From RPQJ01 sp963754535 (GTDB lineage: Bacteria > Pseudomonadota > Gammaproteobacteria > Steroidobacterales > Steroidobacteraceae), in NCBI GenBank assembly GCA_963754535.1, contig CAVWGG010000008.1, positions 62,001 to 126,000 on the forward strand: 64,000 bases of DNA, given 5' to 3'. Shown piece after piece: positions 32,908 through 41,141 of the stretch (positions are counted from its first letter, which is position 1; the number at the start of each line of letters is the position of its first letter). The translations under genes and the position numbers were made by a program. The notes beneath the pieces were generated by a model. That model was not told where the DNA came from. It saw only the letters and a list, made by a program, of their open reading frames with translations, and ran no database searches.

Positions 32908-34278
32908 TCAGAGGCCGTAGGCGATGCGCAGCAGCTTCAGCGGATGCGTCGGCGGCTGGGGATCGGCGCCGAGCCCGGATTCGATCTGGTGCCCCGCCAT
33001 CGGGCAGTCGCTCGCGTAGTAGTCGGGTGCGGCGTTCTTCACCTTGCTGAACACCGGCCGGCCGATCTTCATCGAGGTCTCGCGGAATTCCTTCTTTACG
33101 CCGTACGTGCCGTTGTGTCCCGAGCAGCGTTCGATCGGCTCGATCTCGGTGCCGGGAATCAGCCGCAGCACGTCGCGCGTCTTGAGCCCGAGGTTCTGCA
33201 CGCGCAGGTGGCACGGCACGTGATAGCTGACCTTGCCCAGCGGCCTGGCGAAATCCGTGCGCAGGAGGCCTGCCTTGTGGCGCAGCGCGAGGTATTCGAA
33301 CGGGTCGAACATCGCTGCCTGCACTTTCTTCACCTGCTCATCCTCGGGGAAGAGCAGCGGCAGCTCCTGCTTGAACATCAGGGCGCACGACGGGATCGGC
33401 GCGACGAGGTCGTACCCCTGCTCCACCATCGCAGCCAGCGCCGGGATGTTCGCTTCCTTGGCCCGCTGGATCGACTCGAGGTCGCCGAGTTCGAGCTTCG
33501 GCATGCCACAGCACTTCTCCTGCGGCACGACGGTGACCGGGATGCCGTTGTGACGGAACACCGTGGCGAGATCGTCATCGAGGTCCGGTTCGTTGCGGTT
33601 GCAGTAGCACGTCGCGAACAGGGCGACCTGGCCCCGCGTCTCGGCCGTGGACTTGACCGCAATCGCATCCGGCACGTGTCCCCGCGCGACTCGCGTGCGG
33701 CCTGACGTGCTGTGGTAATCGGGAATCGGCGCGTCGGGGTGCACACCGAGCGTCTTGTCGAGCATGCGGCGTCCGAACGCCGTGCCGTTCACCCGGTTGA
33801 CGATCTGCGACACCACCGGAATGCCGGCAATCGCGCCGACCATGTCGGTCGAACTGAGGATCTTGTCCCGTATGCGTGTCTCGCCCTTCCGGAACTTGAC
33901 CGCCTTCGCCCGCAGCATCAGGTGCGGGAAATCGATGTTCCAAGGGTGCGGGGGCACGTACGGACATTTCGACAGATAGCACATGTCGCAGAGGTAGCAG
34001 TGATCGGCCACCTCCCAGAACACTTTCCTGTCGACGCCGTCGAGCTCGCCCGACGGTGACGCGTCGATCGCATCGAACAGCAACGGAAACGAGTTGCACA
34101 GGCTGAAGCAGCGACGGCAACCGTGGCAAAGGTCGAACACACGCTCGAGTTCCTGGACCAGCTTGTCCTGGTCGAAGAACCCGGGCTCGCGCCATGCAAT
34201 GGGATGGCGCGTCGGCTTCGACAGACTGCCCTCGCGCGCACCATGGCCCGCGGTCTTGATGCTGGTTTCTTCGGCCAT
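32908..34278 (-). CDS. CCG-domain iron-sulfur oxidoreductase, GlpC/HdrD-like
   Basis: 456-residue electron-transfer protein. Two 4Fe-4S sites are visible at the N-terminus: Cys51, 54, 57, 61 (CHGCRRCFSLC) and Cys94, 97, 100, 105 (CYLCDMCYLSKC). Two cysteine-rich CCG domains follow, with CCGMPKLE and CSGHNGTYG. This is the layout of GlpC, the anaerobic glycerol-3-phosphate dehydrogenase subunit, and of heterodisulfide-reductase-like proteins. There is no glpA or glpB beside it. The neighbours rubrerythrin and DUF3501 instead suggest it passes electrons to a peroxide-reducing rubrerythrin. Confidence 0.87.
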   Translation of the reverse strand: MAEETSIKTAGHGAREGSLSKPTRHPIAWREPGFFDQDKLVQELERVFDLCHGCRRCFSLCNSFPLLFDAIDASPSGELDGVDRKVFWEVADHCYLCDMCYLSKCPYVPPHPWNIDFPHLMLRAKAVKFRKGETRIRDKILSSTDMVGAIAGIPVVSQIVNRVNGTAFGRRMLDKTLGVHPDAPIPDYHSTSGRTRVARGHVPDAIAVKSTAETRGQVALFATCYCNRNEPDLDDDLATVFRHNGIPVTVVPQEKCCGMPKLELGDLESIQRAKEANIPALAAMVEQGYDLVAPIPSCALMFKQELPLLFPEDEQVKKVQAAMFDPFEYLALRHKAGLLRTDFARPLGKVSYHVPCHLRVQNLGLKTRDVLRLIPGTEIEPIERCSGHNGTYGVKKEFRETSMKIGRPVFSKVKNAAPDYYASDCPMAGHQIESGLGADPQPPTHPLKLLRIAYGL

Positions 34279-34299
34279 GGTGCGCCCGGATGACGCCGC

Positions 34300-34716
34300 T
34301 CAGAGGGTATCGAGCGCCTTCTGGAACCGGTTGGCGTGCGAACGCTCGGCCTTCGCGAGCGTCTCGAACCAGTCGGCGATTTCATCGAAGCCCTCGTCGC
34401 GGGCCGCCTTCGCCATGCCCGGGTACATGTCGGTGTACTCGTGCGTTTCGCCGGCAATGGAGGCCTTCAGGTTGTTCGAGGTCGAGCCGATCGGCAGGCC
34501 GGTGGCCGGGTCGCCCACGGCTTCGAGGTATTCGAGGTGGCCGTGCGCATGGCCGGTCTCGCCTTCCGCCGTCGAACGGAACACGGCGGCCACGTCGTTG
34601 AAGCCTTCGATGTCGGCCTTCTGTGCGAAATAGAGGTAACGGCGGTTGGCCTGCGATTCGCCGGCGAACGCGGCCTTCAGGTTCCCTTCGGTCTTGCTGC
34701 CCTTCAACGTCGCCAT
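34300..34716 (-). CDS. Rubrerythrin without rubredoxin domain
   Basis: 138-residue ferritin-like diiron protein, probably a hydrogen peroxide reductase. Ligand candidates are Glu20, Glu53 and His56 in the first half (AGESQANRRY, EGETGHAH) and Glu90, Glu93, Glu124 and His127 in the second (AGETHEYTDMY, AERSHANRF). The C-terminal rubredoxin-like Cys4 domain of classical rubrerythrin is missing, so electrons must come from another protein, plausibly the iron-sulfur protein encoded just downstream. It is the first gene of the three-gene operon. A promoter with a palindrome is upstream at 34794-34822. Confidence 0.93.
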   Translation of the reverse strand: MATLKGSKTEGNLKAAFAGESQANRRYLYFAQKADIEGFNDVAAVFRSTAEGETGHAHGHLEYLEAVGDPATGLPIGSTSNNLKASIAGETHEYTDMYPGMAKAARDEGFDEIADWFETLAKAERSHANRFQKALDTL

Positions 34717-34793
34717 GTCTGTCTAGCCTCCATGTCGGTTGTGTTCGATGTCGTGCGCGCGGTCACGCCGACTGCCCAAGCGGCCCCAAGGAC

Positions 34794-34822
34794 CTACTAG
34801 ACCATGTCTAAATCCAGGTCAA
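34794..34822 (-). promoter_or_regulatory. Putative rubrerythrin promoter with internal palindrome
   Basis: On the minus strand, TTGACC (34822-34817) is followed after 17 bp by TAGTAG (34799-34794), a plausible if weak sigma-70 pair. The palindrome TAGAC-CAT-GTCTA (34798-34810) overlaps the spacer and -10. This is where a repressor of the operon could bind. The regulator is unknown; Rrf2/IscR-type or another redox sensor would fit the genes. Confidence 0.45.
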
Positions 34823-34978
34823 GACGGGAACGTCGGGGCATCGGCAAAAGGTAGTCCCCCGGGCCCGTTTTGGCGAGTCGAAGTAACCACGGCGGACCGT
34901 TCCGAAGGGACAAACGCGGGGCGCGTTGACCCTTGCGGACCCCTGTGCAAGGCTTCCCGCCCTCCGGAGGCCCCCGCA

Positions 34979-35221
34979 GTGACCGAAACGCCAGCCAATC
35001 CCCCAGACTTCGAGCGCTCCCTGGGCGAACTCGAGGCGACCGTCGACAAGCTCGAGCACGGCGACCTGTCGCTGGAGGACGCGCTCAGGCATTTCGAGCG
35101 CGGCGTCGCCCTCGCCCGCGACTGCCAGGCCTCGCTCAAGCAGGCCGAGCAGAAGGTCGAGATCCTGCTGCAGAAGTCGGCCACGGCCGCGCCCGAGCCG
35201 TTCGAGCCCGACGACGCATGA
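34979..35221 (+). CDS. xseB: Exodeoxyribonuclease VII small subunit
   Basis: 80-residue small subunit of exonuclease VII, a single-strand DNA nuclease. The helical hairpin contains FERSLGELEATVDKLEHGDL and LEDALRHFERGVALARDCQ, typical of XseB. The GTG at 34979 is chosen because GGAGG ends 8 bp before it; the frame is open further upstream but has no homology. It overlaps the ispA start by 4 bp. The large subunit xseA is not in the window. The xseB-ispA-dxs order is classic. Confidence 0.92.
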   Translation: MTETPANPPDFERSLGELEATVDKLEHGDLSLEDALRHFERGVALARDCQASLKQAEQKVEILLQKSATAAPEPFEPDDA

Positions 35222-36141
35222 CCGCGCAGCCGGCGACGTCCTCGCCGCGTGAGCCGCTGGCCCAGGCGCTGGAGCGCTGGCGCCTGCGGGTCGAACGCGA
35301 ACTCGACGCATGGCTCCCCTCCGACACGGAAGTGCCGGGCCGGCTCCATGCCGCGCAGCGCTACAGCGTGCTCGGTCCCGGCAAGCGCATTCGTCCGGCC
35401 CTCGTCTACGCGACGGCGGCAACACTGGGCATACCGCTGGACCAGGTGGACGCGGCGGCCTGCGCCGTCGAGCTGATTCACTGCTATTCGCTCGTGCACG
35501 ACGACCTCCCGGCGATGGACGACGACGACCTGCGGCGCGGCCGGCCCACCTGTCACAGGCAATTCGACGAAGCGACGGCGATCCTGGCCGGCGATTCGCT
35601 GCAGGTGCTGGCATTTCATCTGCTGGCATCGCATCCGGGACTGCCCGCCGATGCCGCGATCCGCGTGCGCATCATTGACACGCTCGCCGTCGCCAGCGGC
35701 ACGGCCGGCATGGCAGGTGGCCAGGCGCTGGACCTCGCGGCCGAAGGCGGTTCGCTCACGCTGGCCGACCTCGAGCGGTTGCACGCGCTCAAGACCGGAG
35801 CGCTCATCCGCGCGAGCGTGCTGATGGCCGCGCATTGCCGGTCGGGGCTCGATGCGGGCCAGCTCGCTGCACTGAGCGTTTTCGGCGATTGCGTGGGACT
35901 GGCTTTCCAGGTGCAGGACGACATCCTCGACGTCGAGGGTGACGTCCAGGTCATCGGCAAACCGCCGGGCAGCGACGAGGCCCGCGGCATGCCCACTTAC
36001 CCCGCGATCGCCGGCCTGGAAGCCGCCCGGGCGCGCGTGCGCCAGCTGCACGACGAGGCCAGCCGGCAGCTCGCCGCGCATCGCTGGCAGGACAGCCCGC
36101 TGGCCGACCTGTCCCACTGGTTGCTGACCCGGAACCGTTAA
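35218..36141 (+). CDS. ispA: Farnesyl diphosphate synthase
   Basis: Condenses isopentenyl and dimethylallyl diphosphates to farnesyl diphosphate. The 307-residue all-helical protein has the GPGKRIRPAL block, the first Asp-rich motif HDDLPAMDDDD and the second QDDILD. The usual GKSTYPALLGLE segment after the second motif reads GMPTYPAIAGLE, so the conserved lysine that contacts diphosphate is Met-Pro here. The ATG at 35218 overlaps the xseB stop. dxs follows after 39 bp, so precursor supply and chain elongation are encoded together. Confidence 0.93.
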   Translation: MTAQPATSSPREPLAQALERWRLRVERELDAWLPSDTEVPGRLHAAQRYSVLGPGKRIRPALVYATAATLGIPLDQVDAAACAVELIHCYSLVHDDLPAMDDDDLRRGRPTCHRQFDEATAILAGDSLQVLAFHLLASHPGLPADAAIRVRIIDTLAVASGTAGMAGGQALDLAAEGGSLTLADLERLHALKTGALIRASVLMAAHCRSGLDAGQLAALSVFGDCVGLAFQVQDDILDVEGDVQVIGKPPGSDEARGMPTYPAIAGLEAARARVRQLHDEASRQLAAHRWQDSPLADLSHWLLTRNR

Positions 36142-36180
36142 ACGGACGGTCCGGTACCACGGCAGTGTAAAATCACGAAA

Positions 36181-38085
36181 ATGTCGCGCCCCGATCTCTA
36201 TCCGTTGCTTACGCGCATCGAGGCGCCGTCGGATCTCCGCCAGTTGCCGGAGACCAAGCTGGTGCCGCTGGCCGGCGAGCTGCGCGAATTCCTGATCCAG
36301 ACTGTCAGCCAGATGGGCGGCCATTTCGCCGCCGGCCTCGGCACCGTCGAACTCACGGTTGCCCTGCACTACGTATTCGACACGCCGCACGACCGCCTCG
36401 TCTGGGACGTCGGCCACCAGGCCTATCCGCACAAGGTGCTGACCGGTCGTCGCAACCGCCTGCAGACGATCAAGCACAAGGGCGGGCTCGCGCCGTTCCC
36501 GAGCCGTTTCGAGAGCGAGTACGACACGTTCGGCGTCGGGCACTCGAGCACCTCGATCAGCGCGGCCATCGGCATGGCGCTCGCCGCGAAGAGCAAGGGC
36601 GAGAAGCGTCGCGTGGTCGCCGTCATCGGCGATGGCGCGATCACCGCCGGCCAGGCCTTCGAAGCGTTGAACCACGCGGGCGCGCTCGACGCCAACGTGC
36701 TGGTGATCCTGAACGACAACGACATGTCGATCTCGGAGAACGTCGGCGCGCTGTCGAACTATTTTGCGCGCGTGCTGTCCGGCAGGACCTACGCCGCGCT
36801 GCGCGAAGGCGGCAAGAAGATCCTGCGCCGCATGCCCACCGTGTGGGAACTCGCCCGCCGCTCCGAGGAACACTTCAAGGGCATGGTGCTGCCCGGCACG
36901 CTGTTCGAGGAAATGGGCTTCAACTACTTCGGCCCGATCGACGGCCACGACCTCGACATGCTGGTGAAGACGCTCACCAACCTGCGCGACCTCGAAGGCC
37001 CGCAGTTCCTGCACGTCGTGACGCGCAAGGGCAAAGGCTACGCGCCCGCCGAAGCGGATCCGATCAAGTGGCACGGCCCGGGTCCGTTCGACCCCGAGGC
37101 CGGCACGATCTACAAGGAAAAAGCGACGGGACCGGTGTATTCGCAGGTGTTCGGCCAGTGGCTCTGCGACATGGCCGAGCTCGATCCGCGCATCGTCGGC
37201 ATCACGCCTGCGATGCGCGAAGGTTCGGGGCTGGTCGAGTACTCCAAGCGCTTCCCCGACCGCTATTTCGACGTCGCCATCGCCGAACAGCACGCCGTCA
37301 CGCTCGCGGCCGGCATGGCCTGCGAAGGACTGCGGCCGGTGGTCGCGATCTATTCGACATTCCTGCAGCGCGCCTATGACCAGTTGATCCACGACGTCGC
37401 GTTGCAGGAATTGCCGGTCGCGTTCGCGATCGACCGCGGCGGAGTCGTCGGTGGCGACGGCGCCACGCACCAGGGCGCGTTCGACCTGTCGTTCCTGCGC
37501 TGCATCCCCAACATGGTCGTGATGGCGCCGGCCGACGAGAACGAATGCCGGCAGATGCTTTACACCGCAGTCACGATCGACGGCCCCGCAGCCGTGCGCT
37601 ATCCGCGCGGGCCCGGCCCGGGCACTCCGCTCGTGGCGGCGATGACTGCGTTACCGGTCGGCCGCGCCGAAGTTCGCCGTGAGGGTCGCTCGGGCCTGTT
37701 GCTGCTCGCGTTCGGCACGATGGTGGCGCCGTGCGTCGCGCTGGCCGAGAAGCTCGACGCGACACTGGCCAACATGCGCTTCGTTAAGCCGCTCGACGAA
37801 GACACGATCTGCCGGCTTGCAGCCACGCATTCGTGCATCGTCACGCTCGAGGAGAACGTCGTCGCCGGCGGTGCCGGCAGTGCGGTCAGCGAGTGCCTGG
37901 CCGCCCGCGGGATCGAGGCCCAGGTCCAGCACATCGGCATCCCGGACCGGTTCATCGAGCACGGTTCGCGCGAGGATTGCCTCGTGATGGCCGGCATCGA
38001 CGCGCCCGGCATCGAAAAGCAGGTCCAGCGGATCTGGGCGGACCACCGCCCCACCCGCCCGGCCGTCGCCAGCCGGGCCTCCTGA
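36181..38085 (+). CDS. dxs: 1-deoxy-D-xylulose-5-phosphate synthase
   Basis: Thiamine-diphosphate enzyme that makes DXP from pyruvate and glyceraldehyde 3-phosphate, the first step of the MEP isoprenoid pathway. The 634-residue protein has the blocks VWDVGHQAYPHKVLTGR, FGVGHSSTS, the TPP motif GDGAITAGQAFEALN, and in the transketolase pyrimidine domain VAIAEQHAVTLAAGMA and GGDGATHQGAFD. The last usually reads GADGPTHQG, a mild change. A possible -10 TGTAAAAT lies just upstream. It ends the xseB-ispA-dxs group. Confidence 0.97.
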   Translation: MSRPDLYPLLTRIEAPSDLRQLPETKLVPLAGELREFLIQTVSQMGGHFAAGLGTVELTVALHYVFDTPHDRLVWDVGHQAYPHKVLTGRRNRLQTIKHKGGLAPFPSRFESEYDTFGVGHSSTSISAAIGMALAAKSKGEKRRVVAVIGDGAITAGQAFEALNHAGALDANVLVILNDNDMSISENVGALSNYFARVLSGRTYAALREGGKKILRRMPTVWELARRSEEHFKGMVLPGTLFEEMGFNYFGPIDGHDLDMLVKTLTNLRDLEGPQFLHVVTRKGKGYAPAEADPIKWHGPGPFDPEAGTIYKEKATGPVYSQVFGQWLCDMAELDPRIVGITPAMREGSGLVEYSKRFPDRYFDVAIAEQHAVTLAAGMACEGLRPVVAIYSTFLQRAYDQLIHDVALQELPVAFAIDRGGVVGGDGATHQGAFDLSFLRCIPNMVVMAPADENECRQMLYTAVTIDGPAAVRYPRGPGPGTPLVAAMTALPVGRAEVRREGRSGLLLLAFGTMVAPCVALAEKLDATLANMRFVKPLDEDTICRLAATHSCIVTLEENVVAGGAGSAVSECLAARGIEAQVQHIGIPDRFIEHGSREDCLVMAGIDAPGIEKQVQRIWADHRPTRPAVASRAS

Positions 38086-38212
38086 AGGCTGCGCGACGCA
38101 ACCCGCTGCGCGGCAAGCCCGGACAGAGTCTCGTATACTCGCCATTCCTGGCGGGAATCCACGCTCCGCCGCCACCCGAATGGACGACAGTACCTCCCGA
38201 CCGGACCAAAGC

Positions 38213-39049
38213 ATGAGCCGTCCTTCCTCAACGATCAGTGAAACGCTGGGCAGCGCCAGCGTGACGCCCATCGAAGACGTCCAGGGACGGGCCGACTCGC
38301 GCCAGATCCCGATCAACAAGGTCGGCATCAAGGACGTGTACCACCCGGTTCGCGTGCGCGACCGCTCGGGCGGTGACCAGCACACTGTCGCCAACTTCAA
38401 CATGTACGTCGCACTGCCCCACAACTTCAAGGGCACGCACATGTCGCGGTTCGTCGAGATCCTGCACCTGCACGAGCGGGAGATCTCGGTCGACTCGTTC
38501 CGCGCCATGCTCACCGAGATGACCGAACGCCTCGATGCGACCTCCGGCCACATCGAGATGACGTTCCCCTACTTCGTCATGAAGAAAGCGCCGGTCACCA
38601 AGGTGGAGAGCGTCGTCAAGTACGATGCCAGCCTGATCGGCGAAATCCACGACGGCGCCGAGCAGATGTGGATCCGCGTGGTCGTCGCCGTGACGAGCCT
38701 GTGCCCGTGCTCCAAGCGCATCTCGGATTACGGCGCGCACAACCAGCGCTCGCACATCACGATCAAGGCGCGCGTGCGCGAGCACGTGTGGATCGAGGAA
38801 CTGATCGACATCGCCGAGCAGGAAGCGTCGTGCGAAGTGTTCGGGATCCTGAAGCGCCCGGACGAGAAGTACGTGACCGAGCGCGCCTACGACAACCCGA
38901 AGTTCGTCGAGGACATCGTGCGCGACGTGGCGGTGCGGCTGAACGGCGAGGAGCGCGTGCTGGCCTACGTGGTCGAAGCCGAGAACTTCGAGTCGATCCA
39001 CAATCACAGCGCGTATGCGCTGATCGAGAAGGACAAGGAAAGGGGTTAG
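38213..39049 (+). CDS. folE2: GTP cyclohydrolase FolE2
   Basis: Opens the GTP imidazole ring to give dihydroneopterin triphosphate for folate synthesis. FolE2 is the less zinc-dependent alternative to FolE. The roughly 278-residue protein has the conserved Cys block SLCPCSKRISDYGAHNQRSH, the VGIKDVYHPV N-terminus and the C-terminal NFESIHNHSAYA. The ATG at 38213 is used; an in-frame ATG at 38180 would add 11 unconserved residues. A TATACT at 38134-38139 may be its -10. As with lpxH, the final AGG GGT TAG lies in the first unit of a heptamer array, so the protein ends Arg-Gly from repeat DNA. Confidence 0.93.
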   Translation: MSRPSSTISETLGSASVTPIEDVQGRADSRQIPINKVGIKDVYHPVRVRDRSGGDQHTVANFNMYVALPHNFKGTHMSRFVEILHLHEREISVDSFRAMLTEMTERLDATSGHIEMTFPYFVMKKAPVTKVESVVKYDASLIGEIHDGAEQMWIRVVVAVTSLCPCSKRISDYGAHNQRSHITIKARVREHVWIEELIDIAEQEASCEVFGILKRPDEKYVTERAYDNPKFVEDIVRDVAVRLNGEERVLAYVVEAENFESIHNHSAYALIEKDKERG

Positions 39050-39282
39050 GGGTTAGGGGTTAGGGGTTAGTCGGAAGACAGCGACCACTTCACCAGCATC
39101 TTCACCAGCCTGCAACCAGCGAGTCCACCGATCGATTTGAGTGATCAACAAAAAGGGCGCCATGGCGCCCTTTTCTTGTCGATGCTTAGACTGGAATGGT
39201 TCGGTGTTGACCAGGTTGCGGTTGGGGCTGCACTTCCGACTAACCCCTAACCCCTAACCCCTAACCCCTATCCCCTATCCCC
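39042..39282. repeat. Inverted (GGGGTTA)n heptamer arrays at the folE2/kinase junction
   Basis: Left arm: four GGGGTTA units at 39042-39069 with inner border GTCGGAAG (39070-39077). Right arm: border CTTCCGAC at 39233-39240, then TAACCCC four times and TATCCCC twice (39241-39282), directly abutting the kinase stop codon. The 155-bp spacer holds an intrinsic terminator at 39150-39174. folE2 takes its stop from the first unit. This is the largest of the three arrays, with six G-runs on the minus strand. Confidence 0.92.
39150..39174. terminator. Bidirectional intrinsic terminator
   Basis: A perfect stem, GGGCGCCATGGCGCCC (39155-39170), is flanked by five A on the left and four T on the right, so it works in both directions. 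It serves folE2 (plus) and the kinase gene (minus) and lies between the two heptamer arms. Confidence 0.92.
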
Positions 39283-40632
39283 TCACTTCTTCCCCCGCTG
39301 CAGCCGCCCGATCAGCTCCCGCAGGAACACCTTGTGGAAGCGCAGCTGGCACGAGACCGACGACTGCTCGAGCAGCGTCGCCGTCACCTTCAGCATCGTC
39401 ACCGCGCTTTCGGCCTCGACGACCGTGTCACGGCGCGAGCCTTCGGCATACCCGGCTTCACCGAAGCAGCCGCCGGCAGGTACGCGTCCGATGATGTCGC
39501 CACCGCGGCTCAGTCGCACGGTTCCTGACACCACGATGTAGAACCGGTCGTCGATGTCACCTGGGCGCAGCACGGACTCGCCCGGCTGGCATTCGGTCCA
39601 GACCCCGGCGCGCATCACTTCGCGGATCTCGCCGTGCGAGAAATCGTGGAAGAAGCGCAGCTTGCGCATGACGGCAAAGCGCTCTTCGTCGTCGATCCCC
39701 GCCTGCGAGGCGCGCAGCCTCTGGTGCACGCGCGTGAGCTCGGCGGCGAACTCGGTGCCGGTGCGATAGCGGTTGTTCGGTTCCTTCTGCAGCGCGCGCT
39801 TGACGACTTCCTCGAGTTCCTGGGGAATCTCGGGGCGGACGAGGCGCAGCGATTCCGCTTCGGCCTGTACCACCTGCCGCAGCAGCTTGCCGAGCGCGCC
39901 GGCACGGAAGGGCCGCTGCCCGCAGAGCATCTCGTACATCACGGCGCCGAGCGAATACAGGTCGGAACGCGCGTCGAGCTCGAGGCCCTGCACCTGCTCC
40001 GGCGACATGTAAGCCGGGCTGCCCGCAACGCCTTCGAGCCGCGAGACGTCCGAGTCCGCCACGAGGGCGATGCCGAAATCGACGATGCGCACGTCACCGT
40101 CCTGCGTCAGCAGGATGTTCGACGGCTTGATGTCGCGATGGACGACACCACGCGAATGCGCGTAGTGCAGCGCCTTCGCGCACTTGTACATGATGGAGAC
40201 GACCTGGTCGATCGGCAGCAGGCTGCCTGCGCGGCAGTACGCGCTCAGCGTGCGTGCGCCGTGCACGTGCTCCGTGACGACGTAGCGGCGGGCGTCTTCC
40301 TCGCCCGCGTCGAAGATCGGCACGATGTTCGGGTGCTGCAGCTTGCCGACCATCTTCGCTTCGCCCATGAACATGCGGCGCGCGTTGCGGCTTTCGGCGT
40401 CGTCGCTGCTCGTGGCGTGGTAGAGCTTGATGGCGACATCGCGGCCATAGAACGGATCGTGCGAGAGGTACACCGTGCCGGTGCTGCCGCGACCCACTTC
40501 GTGCACGACGTAATACTTGCCGATGCGCTCGGGCGCGCCAGGCATCGACTCCATCAGCAAGGTCTGCGTCTGCACGTGCTGATGCACGGGTGACGGGGCC
40601 TCGGGTCGTTCGGCGGGATTGGCTTCGGTCAC
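39283..40632 (-). CDS. Ser/Thr protein kinase with C-terminal cyclic-nucleotide-binding domain
   Basis: 449-residue kinase from the GTG at 40632. The Hanks kinase domain spans about 38-305: glycine loop VGRGSTGTVYL (46-56), Lys69 in VAIKLY, HRDIKPSN (164-171), DFG (184-186) and a MSPEQ activation segment, all catalytic residues present. A Crp/PKA-regulatory-type domain follows (about 330-445: VLRPGDIDDRFYIVVSGTVR, then GGCFGEAGY), suggesting control by a cyclic nucleotide or similar ligand. The GTGA start overlaps the pgpA stop. A longer reading upstream overlaps pgpA and has no homology. No transmembrane or PASTA segment is present. Confidence 0.87.
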   Translation of the reverse strand: MTEANPAERPEAPSPVHQHVQTQTLLMESMPGAPERIGKYYVVHEVGRGSTGTVYLSHDPFYGRDVAIKLYHATSSDDAESRNARRMFMGEAKMVGKLQHPNIVPIFDAGEEDARRYVVTEHVHGARTLSAYCRAGSLLPIDQVVSIMYKCAKALHYAHSRGVVHRDIKPSNILLTQDGDVRIVDFGIALVADSDVSRLEGVAGSPAYMSPEQVQGLELDARSDLYSLGAVMYEMLCGQRPFRAGALGKLLRQVVQAEAESLRLVRPEIPQELEEVVKRALQKEPNNRYRTGTEFAAELTRVHQRLRASQAGIDDEERFAVMRKLRFFHDFSHGEIREVMRAGVWTECQPGESVLRPGDIDDRFYIVVSGTVRLSRGGDIIGRVPAGGCFGEAGYAEGSRRDTVVEAESAVTMLKVTATLLEQSSVSCQLRFHKVFLRELIGRLQRGKK

Positions 40633-41141
40633 GTGTACTTCTTGATGAGCAACAACAGGACGGCGGCCATGAGGGCTGCCATTACGTCGTCGAGCATAAT
40701 TCCCAGTCCACCGCGCATTCCGTGATCGATCTCCCGGATCGGCCAGGGTTTCCACACGTCGAACAGGCGGAACAACCCGAAAGCGACCGCGATTCCCCAC
40801 CAGGTGGCCGGCGCGGCCAGCAGGGTGAGCATCATTCCCGCCACTTCATCCCACACGATGGCGGAATGATCGTGCACACCGAGCTTCCGCGCGCTTTCGC
40901 CACAGATCCAGATTCCGGCGACGGTCACGACGATCGTCACCGCCAGGGCGAACCAGAAACCGAACGGCGCGACTGCCAGCCCGAACAGCAGGCCGACGAT
41001 CGAACCGAACGTGCCGGGCGCCACGGGCGCGAGTCCGGAGCCGAACCCCAGTGCGAGCAGGTGGACAGGATCGCGCAGCAACGCGGCCGGAACCGGGATG
41101 CGATCGCGCTTATGGCCGGACTCAGGCGGCGAAGTGGTCAT
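40629..41141 (-). CDS. pgpA: Phosphatidylglycerophosphatase A
   Basis: Removes phosphate from phosphatidylglycerophosphate to give phosphatidylglycerol in the inner membrane. The 170-residue protein has three or four hydrophobic segments and the family blocks GSGLAPVAPGTFGS, VWDEVAGMML, FRLFDVWKPWPI and GIMLDDVMA. Length is normal. It overlaps thiL by 20 bp upstream and the kinase start by 4 bp downstream; nusB-thiL-pgpA is a common gammaproteobacterial order. Confidence 0.94.
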   Translation of the reverse strand: MTTSPPESGHKRDRIPVPAALLRDPVHLLALGFGSGLAPVAPGTFGSIVGLLFGLAVAPFGFWFALAVTIVVTVAGIWICGESARKLGVHDHSAIVWDEVAGMMLTLLAAPATWWGIAVAFGLFRLFDVWKPWPIREIDHGMRGGLGIMLDDVMAALMAAVLLLLIKKYT

